A stretch of 64,000 nt of DNA. Origin: Dehalococcoidia bacterium (GTDB taxonomy: Bacteria > Chloroflexota > Dehalococcoidia > Lucifugimonadales > Lucifugimonadaceae). The notes under the pieces are model-generated. The model did no database searches. It saw only the letters and a list, made by a program, of their open reading frames with translations, and had not been told where the DNA came from. The translations under genes were made by a program, and so were the position numbers. Of this stretch, positions 8,312 through 16,643 are shown piece after piece (within the stretch, counting starts at the first letter, position 1; every line of letters starts with the position of its first letter). The stretch lies in assembly GCA_022819585.1 (NCBI GenBank), contig JAJEGY010000007.1, positions 21,248 to 85,247 of the forward strand. Reading direction: 5' to 3'.

Positions 8312-9285
8312 CTGACGTCGGCCCTAGGGATGCCTGTGATGGAGTAGTTGAAGAATGATTCGTTGATCAAGTTGTGTAGTTGGCGAGAGTATGTGAAAAC
8401 CTGTGTGAGGAAGGCCTCGTTGTCAGTGCGATCGGCCCAATCGAATCGTATTAGGGCGCTTAGTCGGCCTGCGAGTCGTCGTGCGGCTTGGCTGGTGGCG
8501 GGATTTGGGCCGTCGCCGATGGAGTCGAGTTCCTGTCCTGCGCGGTCGACGGATCGCCGCAGCGCTTCGGGAAGTTGCGGGTCGGAGACGAGGACGTTGA
8601 GGATGAATTGTGGTTGGGTTTCGATGCTATACATCCGGTCGTACGCTTCGTGGGCATGGAAGACTCGGAGGAGGCTTCGCCAATCTGCATCTGCGAGTTC
8701 GCGCGAACGCTCTTCGAGTCGAGTTTGGGCGAGGAGCAGCGCGCAGGTGAATTGGATCCGCTCGACGAATTGTCCGATGCGGAAGAAGTGCCATCCTTCA
8801 TCGCGGTACATGGTTGCGGATGCGACGCCGGTGAAGCGGTCGATTCCTGCGCCAGTCTCCTCGTAGAAGCTCGAAGGGGATGAGAGCCAGATGTCGCTGA
8901 GTTTGATGTCTTGGATTTTGAGGTATTCGGTGTTCAGAGCGGTCCACATCTCGTCGCTGATGCAGTTTCTGACCTGTCGGGCGTTTTCACGTCCCATCTC
9001 GTAGCAGGAGAGTAGGGAGGCGTCATTGGTTCGTACGAATGTCAATTCGTCGGTGAGGAAGTAGGCGTCGACGAGGTTGTAGTCATCGGTGGGTTCGAAG
9101 CCTTCCATGCCGCCTAGGGGTCGTCGGTTGATGGCTGTGTAGAGTCGTCGCCAGCCGAAGTGGATCTCTCGGATCGGACGGTCGACGAGTGCTTCGGTTT
9201 GGAGTTGAAGCAATCTGCACATGAAACCGGCCCGTTCGGTGTAGCGGGCCATCCAGTAGATACCTTCTGCGCTTCTCGAAAGCAT
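8308..9285 (-). CDS. Alpha-E domain protein
   Basis: A 325-residue, mostly alpha-helical protein of the alpha-E family, which almost always occurs next to a circularly permuted ATP-grasp enzyme and a transglutaminase-like protein. Its own activity is not established. The N-terminus MLSRSAEGIYWMARYTERA matches the family start, so I place the ATG at 9285 instead of a longer frame opening at 9324, which would overlap the preceding gene. A GGTGAG stands at suitable distance upstream. It is coupled to both neighbours: a 4-base gap before it and an ATGA overlap after it. Several Arg/Glu-rich helices repeat through residues 150-320. Confidence 0.9.
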   Translation of the reverse strand: MLSRSAEGIYWMARYTERAGFMCRLLQLQTEALVDRPIREIHFGWRRLYTAINRRPLGGMEGFEPTDDYNLVDAYFLTDELTFVRTNDASLLSCYEMGRENARQVRNCISDEMWTALNTEYLKIQDIKLSDIWLSSPSSFYEETGAGIDRFTGVASATMYRDEGWHFFRIGQFVERIQFTCALLLAQTRLEERSRELADADWRSLLRVFHAHEAYDRMYSIETQPQFILNVLVSDPQLPEALRRSVDRAGQELDSIGDGPNPATSQAARRLAGRLSALIRFDWADRTDNEAFLTQVFTYSRQLHNLINESFFNYSITGIPRADVR

Positions 9286-9289
9286 AGTG

Positions 9290-10723
9290 CTACTCACCGA
9301 GTACCCATAGGTCTTTGCCGCCACCGCCTTGGCTAGAGTTGACGACTAGGTTGCCGCGTTCCAATGCAACGCGACATAGACCGCCGGGGATTATGCGGGT
9401 CTCTTTGCCTCGCAGGACGTAGGGGCGAAGGTCGACGTGACGTGGTTCGAATTTATCGCCGATGAGGCAGGGGGAGCGGGATAGGGCGAGAGTCGGTTGA
9501 GAGATGTAGTTGGTTGGGTTTGATCTCAGGTGTTCGGCGAACTCGTTTCGTTCTTCGGGCGATGCGTGCGGACCGACCAACATGCCGTAACCGCCGGATC
9601 CTCCAACCTCCTTGACGACGAGGTCTTGGAGGTTGTCTAGGGTGTACTCGAGGCCTTCGGGTCGTCGGCAGAGGTTTGTTTGGACGTTAGAGAGGATGGG
9701 ATCTTCGTTGAGGTAGTAGCGGATTATGTCGGGAACGTATGCGTAGATGCTCTTATCGTCGGCGATCCCGGTGCCCGGGGCGTTGGCGAGCATGACGTTT
9801 CCGAGGCGATAGGCGTGGATGAGACCGGGTACGCCGAGGATGGAATCGGGGCGGAATACGAGGGGGTCTACGAAGTCGTCGTCGACGCGTCGGTATATGA
9901 CATCGACGCGGCGCAGACCTTGGGTTGTTCGCATGTATACGAAGCCGTCGTTGACCAGAAGGTCTCGTCCTTCGACGAGCTCAGCTCCGATCTCTCGGGC
10001 TAGGAACATGTGCTCGTAGAAGGCGGAGTTGTAGATGCCGGGGGTTAGGAGGGCGATATTAGGTTCGGATACGTTATCTGGTGCGAGTTCGAGCAAGGTT
10101 TCGCGGAGGAGTGTGCCGTAGTTTTCGACTTCAAGGACTCTGGAGCTTCGATATGCGTTTCGGAGGTTCGCTTTGACGACTTTGCGAGTAGCGATCATGT
10201 ATGAGACGCCTGAAGGGACGCGCAGGTTGTCTTCGAGGACGAAGAAGCCGTCATCGGTGCGGACGATGTCGGTGCCGCATACCGAGACCCACGCGCCGTG
10301 AGGGGCAGAGAGTCCTCGCATTTCGATACGGTACTGTGGGCAATCCCGGATTACGTCAGTCGGGATGACACCGTCGGTGATGATCTTGGCCTCGTTGTAG
10401 ACGTCTTCAAGGAAGAGGTTGAGGGCGCGAAGTCTTTGATCGAGGCCTTTTTCGATGCGTTTCCATTCGGCGTTGGCCATAAGGCGCGGGATGCAGTCAA
10501 TGGGGATGATGCGTTCGCCTGCAGCTTCGTCGCCGTAGACGATGAAGGTGATGCCTTCGTTGTAGAACGAGCGAGTGACTCGTTCCTGCATAGTGGAGAG
10601 TTCGACTTTGGAGAGGTTGACAAGAGTTTCGTGGAGCTCGCGCCAATGCGGACGCGGGTTTCCATCCGCGTCGAACATCTCGTCGTAGAAGTTGGGTTCT
10701 AGGTCGTAGCCGTTGAATTCCAC
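9290..10723 (-). CDS. Circularly permuted ATP-grasp protein
   Basis: A 477-residue member of the circularly permuted ATP-grasp type 2 family (DUF404/DUF407). Such enzymes activate a carboxylate with ATP and join it to an amine, and are inferred to be peptide or amide ligases. Family features include FYDEMFDADGNPRPHW near residue 12, a central GVSYMIATRKV stretch, the glycine-rich KEVGGSGGYGMLVGP segment around residue 370 and the NSSQGGGGKDLWVL end. The start is GTG (10723). A TATACT hexamer about 50 bases upstream on the minus strand (10773-10778) could be the operon's -10. First gene of the ATP-grasp, alpha-E, transglutaminase, DedA series. Confidence 0.93.
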   Translation of the reverse strand: MEFNGYDLEPNFYDEMFDADGNPRPHWRELHETLVNLSKVELSTMQERVTRSFYNEGITFIVYGDEAAGERIIPIDCIPRLMANAEWKRIEKGLDQRLRALNLFLEDVYNEAKIITDGVIPTDVIRDCPQYRIEMRGLSAPHGAWVSVCGTDIVRTDDGFFVLEDNLRVPSGVSYMIATRKVVKANLRNAYRSSRVLEVENYGTLLRETLLELAPDNVSEPNIALLTPGIYNSAFYEHMFLAREIGAELVEGRDLLVNDGFVYMRTTQGLRRVDVIYRRVDDDFVDPLVFRPDSILGVPGLIHAYRLGNVMLANAPGTGIADDKSIYAYVPDIIRYYLNEDPILSNVQTNLCRRPEGLEYTLDNLQDLVVKEVGGSGGYGMLVGPHASPEERNEFAEHLRSNPTNYISQPTLALSRSPCLIGDKFEPRHVDLRPYVLRGKETRIIPGGLCRVALERGNLVVNSSQGGGGKDLWVLGE

Positions 10724-10809
10724 TTGAATGACTTAATCGACTGGGTTCAAAGAACGGTGTTGGCGCTTTGCGAGTATATTTGCACTGCGATACTAGGATA
10801 CCAATCTGG

Positions 10810-11718
10810 CTATAGGTCTTCGGGTGGGAGTTGTTGCCAAGCGATGCCGACGGCTCCGCTACCAGAATATAGGCCGATGAACGGGTGGAAGTCGGATATA
10901 TCCATCAATTGGCAGTCGCAGTTCGCGCGTATCTGGTCAGCGATGAATTTGGCGCGATCTAACGCATTTACGTGGAGAACGACGAACCGTGCAGGGGCTT
11001 CTCCGAGGTGGTCGGCGATGTTTCGAAGCATGCGGTGGATTGCGCTGCGGATAGAGAAGGGTTTGGAGACTAGGCGAAACTGGTCGGTATCGAAGGTGAC
11101 GATGGGTTTAATGTTCAGCACACGACCGAGTTTGATTGCGGTTTTAGGTGTGTTGGCGATGTGGTGTATGCGGTTGAGTTGGTCTACGACTGCGATGGTG
11201 CGGAGCGTGGATTTTGTTTGTTGGATGTGATCAACTACCGCGCTAGCGTCGAGACCGATGTCGGTTGCGCGTGTAGCATCCATGACCAAGAGTTTCAATG
11301 CTCCGGAAATGGTCGAGGAGTCGACGACTCTGACATCGAGGTTCTTGTTCTCGTTTTGGGCAATTTCTGCCGCGACGCGGGCGGAGTCGTAGGACGCGCT
11401 GAGACCGGCGGCAACAGTGATACAAATCACTGAGTCGGCGCGTTCCGCCGCTTTTCTGATAGTTGCAAGCCAAACTTCAGGTAGGGGAGCCGAAACCCAT
11501 GCGCGCGTTTCGGGTTGGTCAACGATGCGGGTGTAGATATCGGCGTAGTTGAGGTTTGGGTTGTCGTTGAAGGATTCGTTGCCGATATTGATGCGCATCT
11601 GAGCGACTTGGATGCTGTGACGGTTTACGAACTCTGGGGTCAGGAGAGCGCACGAGTCGGCGGCGATTGCGACACGACGGGCGGACCCGATTATTGGCGC
11701 GTCGTCAGGTGGTGCCAT
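10810..11718 (-). CDS. DegV-family fatty-acid-binding protein
   Basis: DegV proteins bind a fatty acid between two alpha/beta domains; in Firmicutes the relative FakB presents it to the kinase FakA. This copy has the N-terminal AIAADSCALL strand-loop, the SAPLPEVW segment and GLSASYDSAR, equivalent to the fatty-acid-contacting loop. The frame reaches 11769, but that would run into tRNA-Arg, so I take the ATG at 11718 (302 residues). No strong Shine-Dalgarno precedes it. No FakA-like kinase is in the window. It lies upstream of the ATP-grasp operon with an 86-base gap and may or may not share its transcript. Confidence 0.85.
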   Translation of the reverse strand: MAPPDDAPIIGSARRVAIAADSCALLTPEFVNRHSIQVAQMRINIGNESFNDNPNLNYADIYTRIVDQPETRAWVSAPLPEVWLATIRKAAERADSVICITVAAGLSASYDSARVAAEIAQNENKNLDVRVVDSSTISGALKLLVMDATRATDIGLDASAVVDHIQQTKSTLRTIAVVDQLNRIHHIANTPKTAIKLGRVLNIKPIVTFDTDQFRLVSKPFSIRSAIHRMLRNIADHLGEAPARFVVLHVNALDRAKFIADQIRANCDCQLMDISDFHPFIGLYSGSGAVGIAWQQLPPEDL

Positions 11719-11739
11719 TTGTGGAGATGTGACTTGAGG

Positions 11740-11815
11740 TGGCACCCCCGGCGCGATTCGAACGCGCAACCTAAAGATTAGAAGTCTTTCGCTCTGTCCG
11801 TTGAGCTACGGGGGC
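11740..11815 (-). tRNA. tRNA-Arg (anticodon TCT)
   Basis: Full cloverleaf on the minus strand. The 7-bp acceptor stem pairs GCCCCCG with CGGGGGT (first pair G-U). The anticodon stem AAAGA/TCTTT closes the loop CTTCTAA, giving TCT. The T arm is GCGCG-TTCGAAT-CGCGC. Discriminator G is at 11743, and CCA is encoded at 11740-11742. It reads AGA (and AGG by wobble). Confidence 0.97.
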
Positions 11816-11834
11816 GCGGGACGTGGTGATTCTG

Positions 11835-11840
11835 ATTCTA
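11835..11840 (-). promoter_or_regulatory. Candidate -10 element for tRNA-Arg
   Basis: TAGAAT on the minus strand, 20 bases before the tRNA 5' end. The same hexamer stands 17 bases before tRNA-Gln, which supports the reading. No convincing -35 is seen. Confidence 0.4.
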
Positions 11841-11903
11841 AACCGTGGCGGTCAGGGGTTTACACCGCGTCAAACGATCACTCCGTCGATTCACAAACCA
11901 GCT

Positions 11904-12968
11904 TCATGCTTCAGGTTCAGAGAAGGTGAGCATTCGCGCCGGGTTGTGAATGAGCATGGTGTCGATGTCGGTTTGGGATGTGCCACGGGCGAGCATTCTG
12001 GGGACGACACGTGCGATGATGTGGTCCCAGCCGTGTCCGCCGTATTTCTTGATGCGGTGCTTGGAGCAGATGTCGTGAGCATGGAGGATCTGTTCCGTGT
12101 GGCCGTTTGAGATCAGGTGCTCGACTTGCTCGAGTCGGTGTTGGTCTGAGGACATGTAGGTCTGAGGGTTCATGGGGTAGTAGGTCGATTCATGTCCCCA
12201 CAGGTCGTAATTCATGTATGCGCCAGTCGACGCGACTTCATCGAGCACTCCGTAGTCGAATATGGTCCGTTCGATGTGTCCCATCACGGTGTGTGATAGG
12301 TCGCCGCCCCAACGATCGACGGCCTCGAGAAGTTGGATCGGGGCGTAGTTATCTCGACCGGGATGAATGAGCAGGGGAGCGCCAGTTGCGCGCTGTGCCG
12401 CTACCGCGGCTTCGAGGGTTTTCTTCTCGGTCTCTTCCCAAGGCCACGAGTTGCCGATTTCGCCGATTATTCCGGTCTTAATACCAGTGTCGTCGACACC
12501 TTCTTGGACATCGCGGATGATGATCCGTGCCAGGTCGTCAACGCTGGCGTTCTGAATGTCTTCGCCGTGGGTGAGATAGACATAGTGTCCGCCGCCCATG
12601 ACGATGTTCAGGCCAGTGGCGCGGGAGATTTGCCGCAAAGCGATCGGGTCACGGCCGATGCCTATCGATGTGACGTCTACGATTGTTGAGCCGCCCGCGT
12701 TGTAGAACTCTGCCGCTTCATCGATTGCAACGTCAACGTCTAACAATCTGAGATTGTCGATGTTGCTGTTCCAGTAGTGACGTACCCACCACAGGTTCTC
12801 CATGGTGACGGGATCGTGCATGCGCTTCAGGTTGCTGGCACCGGGGAGTTCTTGCAGAACAGGGATGAAATCGATCAGGAGATGCTCGTGGGTTATCGTG
12901 GCACCTATTTCGCTAGGGTCGATGGGACCTTGGACGGTTTGGACTTTACCGACTATCGATTCGGGCAT
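11904..12968 (-). CDS. Phosphotriesterase-like metal hydrolase
   Basis: A 354-residue amidohydrolase-superfamily TIM barrel of the phosphotriesterase/PHP branch. Metal ligands are visible: His27 and His29 in THEHLL, a bridging Glu170 in IGEIG where true phosphotriesterases carry a carboxylated lysine, then His202 (LIHPG), His231 (MGHIER) and Asp255 (NYDLWG). Relatives include lactonases and resiniferatoxin-binding-like proteins, so lactone or ester hydrolysis is more likely than organophosphate hydrolysis. It is followed on the same strand, in transcription order, by tRNA-Arg and DegV, and preceded by the SDR epimerase gene 48 bases away. The context of sugar-acid enzymes favours a lactone substrate; this is an inference. 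Confidence 0.9.
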   Translation of the reverse strand: MPESIVGKVQTVQGPIDPSEIGATITHEHLLIDFIPVLQELPGASNLKRMHDPVTMENLWWVRHYWNSNIDNLRLLDVDVAIDEAAEFYNAGGSTIVDVTSIGIGRDPIALRQISRATGLNIVMGGGHYVYLTHGEDIQNASVDDLARIIIRDVQEGVDDTGIKTGIIGEIGNSWPWEETEKKTLEAAVAAQRATGAPLLIHPGRDNYAPIQLLEAVDRWGGDLSHTVMGHIERTIFDYGVLDEVASTGAYMNYDLWGHESTYYPMNPQTYMSSDQHRLEQVEHLISNGHTEQILHAHDICSKHRIKKYGGHGWDHIIARVVPRMLARGTSQTDIDTMLIHNPARMLTFSEPEA

Positions 12969-13016
12969 GATGTATCTCGTTGCGTTGTGTGTTGTCTTTC
13001 GGCAGGGGTGTTGTGT

Positions 13017-13877
13017 CTAGAGGTCTCGCCAAGAGGATTTTTGTTCCCAGCCCAGGATATTCTTTGCTTTTGCCGGACTGATGGCGGAAGTGAAGCCGGG
13101 CAGGGGAGTGCGGATCTCGGCTTCGGGATAGGCCATGGCTATGGCCTCCTCTGTCGGAACGTCGAGGAAAGTGTCAGTGGCGTTGATGAAGAAGGCCTCG
13201 TGGCCGTCCCATTCCTTTTCGATGGCTAAACGGCACGCGGCTGCGGATTCTTCGATATCGGAGTATCCCCAAAAATCCATCGCATTGCGGCGGAGGGGGT
13301 TGGTTCTGCTCGGGTTGCGTGAATTTTTACGTTCAAGTTGCTCCTGCTTGTGACCTAGCCAGTGGAAGCGCATTGAAGCTATCTGCATTTTGCCGGGATT
13401 GCGGCGGATGAAGGTGTCGGCCATGATCTCGCCGTACCACTTCGACATCGCATAGCTGTCTTGGCAGAGAGTATCTTGCTCCTCGTCGATTGGGAAATAG
13501 GGTCTAGGCACTCGATTGCGGGAGAAGGCAGCACCTATGGCGTTGATGCTGGAAGCCATTACTACGTTGTAGATGCCATGCTTCTCAGCAGCTTCAAGGA
13601 CTGCCCAGTTTGACATCGTGTTGACCCGTAGAACTTCCCACTCGGAGGCGATGAGCGGGTTGGGGATGGCGGCCATGTGGATGACCTTCTCGCATCCCTC
13701 CATGACGCGCATGGCTTCATCAGGATCGGTAACATCCGCAGCGATGAATTCGAAGCCGTCAGTGGATTTAGGGGCTTTATGGTCAGTGCTGACTACCTCG
13801 TAGCCGTTAGCTAAAAGGTCTTGGATGATGACTTGGCCCATCTTTCCTGAGCCGCCGGTTACTAGGACTTTGGTCAT
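13017..13877 (-). CDS. NAD-dependent epimerase/dehydratase (extended SDR)
   Basis: A 286-residue extended short-chain dehydrogenase. The N-terminal nucleotide-binding motif is TGGSGKMG (residues 7-14), an Asp after beta2 (STDHK) favours NAD, and the active-site pair is in YAMSKWYGE. Relatives act on nucleotide sugars or oxidise uronic acids. The NIHMAAIPNP-type segment after beta4 and the short length recall uronate dehydrogenases, but I cannot assign the substrate. It lies just upstream of the phosphotriesterase-like gene on the same strand, so a dehydrogenase-then-lactonase sequence is a reasonable guess. Confidence 0.88.
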   Translation of the reverse strand: MTKVLVTGGSGKMGQVIIQDLLANGYEVVSTDHKAPKSTDGFEFIAADVTDPDEAMRVMEGCEKVIHMAAIPNPLIASEWEVLRVNTMSNWAVLEAAEKHGIYNVVMASSINAIGAAFSRNRVPRPYFPIDEEQDTLCQDSYAMSKWYGEIMADTFIRRNPGKMQIASMRFHWLGHKQEQLERKNSRNPSRTNPLRRNAMDFWGYSDIEESAAACRLAIEKEWDGHEAFFINATDTFLDVPTEEAIAMAYPEAEIRTPLPGFTSAISPAKAKNILGWEQKSSWRDL

Positions 13878-13958
13878 GTGGTTGATGTTCCCGATAGCAT
13901 GCGCGCGAATTGACTACGCGCAATGTTCGATAGCGATCGATGATCTGGATGAGGTGGT

Positions 13959-14345
13959 TTAGTTTGAAGGCTGAGTTTGAGCAGGAGACGGTTCATCGAA
14001 CGGTTCACCCGCATCTTCGGCGGCTTGTTTGCGCGCCATCCAATCCACCCAGCGCTGTCGTTCGCGTTCTTCGCCTTCTTGTTTTCCTTTTTCAAACCGG
14101 TGCTTCAGATATTTCTCTGCGAATATCAAAGCTCCCTCCACGATGATTGTGCTTGTGGTCGCTGCTACTAAGATTACAGAAACTGAACCGTCGATCATCG
14201 AGTTCGTGAAACCGACGATGTCTCCGCGCTTGTACAGTGGCAATTGTTCAATAGCGCGTAGCGTCATGCCGACAACGCTCAGGGCGATGAGCAGCAGCAA
14301 GTGCCACGGGATCCAGTCTTCCGGGATCGGTCGTAGCCATCGCAA
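13959..14345 (-). CDS. Small membrane protein with charged C-terminal helix
   Basis: A 128-residue protein with two predicted membrane helices (about residues 13-32 and 52-75), then a strongly charged stretch rich in Lys, Glu and Arg (residues 80-108) likely to form a cytoplasmic helix, and a Pro/Gln-rich end. I recognise no family. It lies between catabolic genes on the same strand, 81 bases upstream of the SDR epimerase gene. Function unknown. Confidence 0.6.
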   Translation of the reverse strand: MRWLRPIPEDWIPWHLLLLIALSVVGMTLRAIEQLPLYKRGDIVGFTNSMIDGSVSVILVAATTSTIIVEGALIFAEKYLKHRFEKGKQEGEERERQRWVDWMARKQAAEDAGEPFDEPSPAQTQPSN

Positions 14346-14457
14346 TTTTGCACTCCCAATGTTCCATAAAATGAACCGTTTCGACGTACCATACAGGACG
14401 TCGAACGTTTCCTTAAAAACAAATGGCGAAAAATGCTGGCAGCTATGCTGTAGTTGT

Positions 14458-15171
14458 TTAGAAATCCGGATCCATGCTGACGCTCAGCCAGCCGATGGGG
14501 CCGCGATCGTCTGCGTACCAGAGGCGATTGTCTTTGATGGTCATGCCGTGGACTTGGACGGGGTGGGGGACGCGGAAGACGTCGTAGCATCGGCCGTCTT
14601 CGATGCGTTGGCGGCATACGACGCCGAATGACGTGTCGGAGACCCACATGTGGCCCTCTTCCTCGGCGAATGCTATTCCGTGGACGCGGTAACCGGGGGC
14701 TTTGAAGCGGTGGACTTCTTTCCAAGTCGATGCGTCGAGTACGTGGACGAACTGCGACGGTGGCGATGCGATGTAGATGTGGCCGTCTTTCCACTCGAGA
14801 CCGTGGTCGCCAGTGGGTTGTGCTGCGCGGCCCATCGAGTCGTCGAAATGTTCTCGCGTTGCGTTGATGCCGGCACCGGGTGATGGGAATTTGTCGATCG
14901 TTGCGCCGGTTTCGCGGTCGACAACGAAGATGTCGCAGGAGTAAGTCGATGCTATCCAGACGTTGCCCTCGTCGTCGAGGGTGATGCCGCTGGAGTGAAC
15001 GGTCTCGGTCGGGGCTTCGAAGAGTGTTTCCCCGGTCTGCCAGTCGAGTTTGTAGACGTGGTCATTGCCTTGGTCGATGTACCAAAGGCCGTCGTCAGCG
15101 GCTTGCAGGCCGTTGGGTTTCGGTCCGGGCGATACAAACATCTGGATCGGGTCGGCTATCTTGTATGCCAT
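14458..15171 (-). CDS. Beta-propeller protein, SMP-30/Vgb-like
   Basis: A 237-residue protein built of repeated beta-propeller blades with motifs such as DGLWYIDQGNDHVYKLD, GNVWIASTYSCDIFVVD and GHMWVSDTSFGVV, each a W-x-S/D-type strand pair. Lyases, lactonases and ligand sensors share this fold. No signal peptide is present. AAGGAG lies 7 bases before the ATG at 15171, supporting the start. The gene follows the enolase-superfamily gene on the same strand with a 99-base gap, so a lactone-hydrolysing role in the same pathway is possible. Fold call is good; activity is open. Confidence 0.8.
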   Translation of the reverse strand: MAYKIADPIQMFVSPGPKPNGLQAADDGLWYIDQGNDHVYKLDWQTGETLFEAPTETVHSSGITLDDEGNVWIASTYSCDIFVVDRETGATIDKFPSPGAGINATREHFDDSMGRAAQPTGDHGLEWKDGHIYIASPPSQFVHVLDASTWKEVHRFKAPGYRVHGIAFAEEEGHMWVSDTSFGVVCRQRIEDGRCYDVFRVPHPVQVHGMTIKDNRLWYADDRGPIGWLSVSMDPDF

Positions 15172-15270
15172 TAGATTTCTCCTTGCGAGTGATTTGTAGC
15201 GAATGGTACTAGTGTCAGCGTCGAAATCGTCGTGATCCGGGCGCGCAGTATCTACCCGAAATTGGGGTTT

Positions 15271-16485
15271 TCAGAGGTTGCTCTCTTGAATCTCCGTCGT
15301 AGGGTGGTTTACGAAGGAATCGAGAAGCGTTTGACAGGCGCCTATCCCTTCAGGTGGCAGGGCAAACCCATTTTCGATCACCGGCAGCTGGTCGACAACC
15401 TCCCGATACCACGTTGCATTGAAGGCCCTCACGGTTTCTTGGATCAACGCGTTCGGCGCGTTCAGCGAGAGATGCACCGAGTACATGAAAGTGACCGGGC
15501 CGACGCAGTCGTGAGGAGCTATTGGCATGTGATATGCCTCGGCCATTGCTGTGATTCGCTTCGCCTCAGATATTCCGCCGACCCATGAGATGTCGAACAT
15601 GCAGATCGTCATCGCCTGCTTCTCAAACATTTCACGAAAAGCCCAACGAGTGGCCACCGTTTCAGATGCGGTTACCGCGATGTGCGTGGAGTTTCTAAAC
15701 GCCACTAGCGCGTCGATGTTGTCCATCGGGACAGGATCTTCGAACCAGAATGGGTCGTACGGTTCAACATTTTTGGCGATGCGGATCGCGGAGGGCAGGT
15801 TGTAAGTCGAGTGCATCTCCAGCATGACATCGATCTTGTTGCCAACTTTTTCTCTGATTAGACGGAAAGGTTCGGTGCACATCTCAAGATCGGAGCCAGA
15901 TATGAACTGACCATTCGACTTCTCGGCGACTTGGTCAAATGGCCATATCTTCATCGCCGTGTAGCCTTCCGACAAAAGGTCGTCGGCCAACGCGCCGGCG
16001 TCTGTCAGGAAGGCGTGCTGGTCTTCATATTCATGCTCTGGGCGGTGGTCGATGTCGCCCATAGCGAGCCTTCCGACGCGGTTGACGCCGTAGGAGTAGC
16101 CTGCGCAGGTGTTATAGACGCGGATCGACGGTCTACTGAGACCGCCCAGTGCTTCGTAAAGAGGGACTCCAGCGCGCTGGGCGTATAGGTCCCAAAGCGC
16201 CATGTCGACTGCGGATAAACCGCTCATATCAGCGGCTCGGCCTTTGACCTTTCCGCCGTAACCATTCAACGCGTTCCAGTGCAGGTCGAGTTGGGTCGCA
16301 TCCTTGCCAAGCAGGTACTCAGCGGCGTCTTCGTGGCACCACGCTTCAACAGTTTTAGGGCCGAACGAAGTCTCTCCCAGACCGACACGTCCATCATCGG
16401 TGTATACCCTGACCCAGAAAATCTTCGAGAATGCGGGATTTCGTAGGGTTTCGATGCGGGTTACGATCGGCGGTTTCTTCGACAT
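15271..16485 (-). CDS. Enolase-superfamily dehydratase/racemase
   Basis: A 404-residue member of the mandelate racemase/muconate-lactonizing group. After the capping domain (residues 1-130) the barrel shows AMKIWPF for the base strand, three metal-ligand carboxylates in MLEMHS, FEDP and ASETV, and a late His in APHDCVGP. Members remove a proton next to a carboxylate and then dehydrate, racemise or isomerise sugar acids. The first metal ligand appears to be Glu where Asp is usual. It heads a minus-strand run with a beta-propeller protein, a membrane protein, an SDR epimerase and a phosphotriesterase-like hydrolase, which fits acid-sugar breakdown. Specific substrate not predictable. Confidence 0.92.
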   Translation of the reverse strand: MSKKPPIVTRIETLRNPAFSKIFWVRVYTDDGRVGLGETSFGPKTVEAWCHEDAAEYLLGKDATQLDLHWNALNGYGGKVKGRAADMSGLSAVDMALWDLYAQRAGVPLYEALGGLSRPSIRVYNTCAGYSYGVNRVGRLAMGDIDHRPEHEYEDQHAFLTDAGALADDLLSEGYTAMKIWPFDQVAEKSNGQFISGSDLEMCTEPFRLIREKVGNKIDVMLEMHSTYNLPSAIRIAKNVEPYDPFWFEDPVPMDNIDALVAFRNSTHIAVTASETVATRWAFREMFEKQAMTICMFDISWVGGISEAKRITAMAEAYHMPIAPHDCVGPVTFMYSVHLSLNAPNALIQETVRAFNATWYREVVDQLPVIENGFALPPEGIGACQTLLDSFVNHPTTEIQESNL

Positions 16486-16643
16486 CTCAAGATCGGTTCA
16501 CTAGTTGCGAGGCAACATTCAATTTACCACGCTGAGAGTAGTGACTGACGCCTCTCGCAACCATCGATTTGGGTTGATCTTGAGCAAAACTGTCACTAAT
16601 GCGGATTAGACAATAGGTTGACGGACAGATTTTAGACACCGCC

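Noticed and set aside
8488..8883. Plus-strand frame opposite the alpha-E gene
   Set aside because: The minus-strand frame is coupled to its neighbours and matches its family, so this is a shadow.
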